A stretch of 33,088 bases of DNA from Clostridiales bacterium. GTDB taxonomy: Bacteria > Bacillota > Clostridia > Lachnospirales > Lachnospiraceae. A model generated the notes under the pieces. It worked only from the letters and a program-made list of their open reading frames with translations, did no database searches and was not told where the DNA came from. Of the stretch, positions 31,956-33,088 are shown in pieces. The translations under genes were made by a program, and so were the position numbers. The stretch is from the NCBI GenBank assembly GCA_019420405.1, contig JAHZHF010000004.1:1-33088 (forward strand), written 5' to 3'. The stretch's first letter is position 1; each line of letters opens with the position of its first letter.

Positions 31956-32640
31956 GCGTATTTTGATTGTCGAAGACGAAGAGAGCATTGCGGATCTGGA
32001 GAAGGACTATCTGGAACTGAGCAACTTTGAAGTTGAGGTTGCTAACGACGGAGTAGAAGGCTTGAGAAAAGGGCTGGAAGAGGATTTTGACCTGATTATT
32101 CTGGATCTGATGCTCCCGGGAGTGGATGGGTTCGAGATCTGCCGCCAGATCAGAGATCAGAAGAATACACCGATTATCATGGTGTCGGCGAAGAAAGATG
32201 ATATCGATAAAATCAGAGGACTCGGACTGGGCGCGGATGATTATATGACAAAGCCGTTCAGCCCCAGCGAGCTGGTTGCCCGCGTGAAGGCGCATCTTGC
32301 CAGATATGAGCGCCTGATCGGAAGCACGGTTGAGGAAAATAAGGTGATTGAGATCCGCGGATTAAAGATTGATACCACCGCGAGGCGCGTGTGGGTCGGC
32401 GGGGAAGAGAGATCCTTTACGACGAAAGAGTTCGATCTTCTGACATTTCTGGCAAGCCACCCGAACCACGTATATACAAAGGAAGAACTGTTCCGGGAGA
32501 TCTGGGATATGGAATCCATCGGGGATATCGCGACGGTGACAGTGCATATCAAGAAGATCAGAGAAAAGATCGAATATGATACATCTCACCCGCAGTATAT
32601 TGAGACAATCTGGGGAGTGGGATACCGCTTTAAAGTTTAA
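31948..32640 (+). CDS. Two-component response regulator, OmpR family
   Basis: DNA-binding response regulator of 230 aa. Receiver domain with the acidic pair in ILIVEDEES, phospho-acceptor Asp in LIILDLMLPGVDGFE, and Lys in YMTKPFSPSELVARV; C-terminal winged helix of the OmpR/PhoB type (VWVGGEERSFTTKEFDLLTFLASHPNHVYTKEELF in sequence, then TVTVHIKKIREKIE and TIWGVGYRFKV). ATG at 31948 has AGGAGG nine bases upstream and lies inside the end of the kinase gene, so the pair is translationally coupled. Its targets are not indicated by the neighbourhood. Confidence 0.96.
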   Translation: MSKRILIVEDEESIADLEKDYLELSNFEVEVANDGVEGLRKGLEEDFDLIILDLMLPGVDGFEICRQIRDQKNTPIIMVSAKKDDIDKIRGLGLGADDYMTKPFSPSELVARVKAHLARYERLIGSTVEENKVIEIRGLKIDTTARRVWVGGEERSFTTKEFDLLTFLASHPNHVYTKEELFREIWDMESIGDIATVTVHIKKIREKIEYDTSHPQYIETIWGVGYRFKV

Positions 32641-32650
32641 GGGGAGTTTC

Positions 32651-32988
32651 AGCTATTTGGTTCATTAACTCCCGGATGAAAAACGTCCGAAAACAGGGGG
32701 GATTTCTGAAACGTATTCTACGGGGATGGAGGATGGCTCAGGATTCCGCTCCAGGGATATAAGTGAAACTAAAAGTTCCAGTGACGGACTAAATACAAGG
32801 GCTGACGGTGGACAACTCGCTTCGCTCAGACAATTCCACCATCAGCCCTAACGTCCCTCGCTGGAACTCTAAGTTTCACTAATACCCTTCCGAAGTCATC
32901 CATCGCCATCCTCCATCCCCGCAGAATTTTTCTTGAAATGGGGCTGTTTTCTGAGCTTTTCAGGACGGAAGTTAATGAATATATAGCT
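32651..32988. repeat. Large 338-bp imperfect foldback (inverted repeat) element
   Basis: The whole stretch folds on itself. Matching blocks from outside in: AGCTAT (32651) with ATAGCT (32983-32988); TTCATTAACT with AGTTAATGAA; GAAAACAG with CTGTTTTC; a perfect 17-bp block CGGGGATGGAGGATGGC (32721-32737) with its complement (32905-32921); AGTGAAACT (32762-32770) with AGTTTCACT (32872-32880); AGTTCCAG with CTGGAACT; AGGGCTGA (32798-32805) with TCAGCCCT (32842-32849); GGTGGA with TCCACC at the tip. No transposase gene lies inside. It is probably a dispersed palindromic repeat or MITE-like element, placed just after the two-component operon, where it could also end transcription. Confidence 0.85.
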
Positions 32989-32999
32989 TTCAGAAGTAA

Positions 33000-33045
33000 G
33001 GCGCGGCCGGAAGACTTTCTCAATGAAAAGTCCCCAAGCCGCGCC
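33000..33045. repeat. Second hairpin adjoining the foldback element
   Basis: GGCGCGGC (33000-33007) pairs with GCCGCGCC (33038-33045), and inside it GACTTT pairs with AAAGTC. It follows the 338-bp foldback after 11 bases and may be part of the same composite repeat, which could continue beyond the window. Nothing else is recognised to the end at 33088. Confidence 0.6.
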
Positions 33046-33088
33046 AATTCGCGCTTTACAGCCTATTTAGGGCAATAACACTTCCGTC

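Noticed and set aside
32826..33047. Minus-strand open frame of 73 codons at the right end
   Set aside because: It lies inside the foldback element and the second hairpin; the product has no family features and is a by-product of the repeat.

Overview
The window looks like chromosome of a gut-type Firmicute, most likely a Lachnospiraceae / Clostridium cluster XIVa bacterium. Reasons: strong AGGAGG-type ribosome binding sites at almost every gene, sigma-A style promoters, a SAM-I riboswitch in front of metK, two-gene (split) transketolase, Rpn-type PD-(D/E)XK proteins, C-GCAxxG-C-C proteins and lipoprotein solute-binding proteins. No rRNA, tRNA, CRISPR array, phage gene or intact insertion sequence was seen. 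The genus call is an inference from gene content only.

Layout. (1) 1-7600: an Rpn-type nuclease gene with an in-frame 12-bp tandem repeat; a divergent AraC regulator / MATE exporter pair; an iron-type alcohol dehydrogenase with a small Cys-rich redox protein; a decaying stretch (an AlkZ-related gene with one nonsense codon, then a hexapeptide acetyltransferase collapsed to 43 codons by an in-frame internal deletion); and a ferredoxin-like aldo/keto reductase closed by a clear terminator. (2) 7615-20887: a LacI regulator facing a 12-gene one-direction cluster: AllA-like cupin 1, aldo/keto reductase, ribose-type ABC importer (ATPase, permease, lipoprotein), Asp-nucleophile alpha/beta hydrolase, AllA-like cupin 2, AEC carrier, transketolase N and C halves, phosphomannose-isomerase-like cupin and a glycerol-kinase-like FGGY kinase. 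Near-identical half-sites (CTAAAT/ATTTAG) sit on the -35 of lacI and on the -10/start of the cluster. (3) 21067-22589: promoter, SAM-I riboswitch with terminator, metK, bidirectional terminator. (4) 22590-30215 on the minus strand: a dipeptide-type ABC importer (binding lipoprotein, two permeases, two ATPases) with a DUF1028 protein and an M20D amidohydrolase, divergent from an Lrp/AsnC regulator. (5) 30332-33088: the Lrp regulator, a two-component system whose kinase has almost no extracellular loop, and a 338-bp imperfect foldback repeat.

How the parts work together. The best candidate for an undescribed system is region 2. Import, isomerisation (PMI-like cupin), FGGY phosphorylation and split transketolase follow the same logic as the transketolase branch of D-apiose catabolism, but the isomerase is from another fold family, and the two AllA-like cupins, the hydrolase, the reductase and the AEC carrier are extra. 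I read it as a pathway for an unusual sugar or sugar derivative (branched, oxidised, lactone or conjugated) whose phosphorylated ketose enters the pentose phosphate pool. Region 4 reads as uptake and cytoplasmic hydrolysis of peptides or N-acyl amino acids under amino-acid control.
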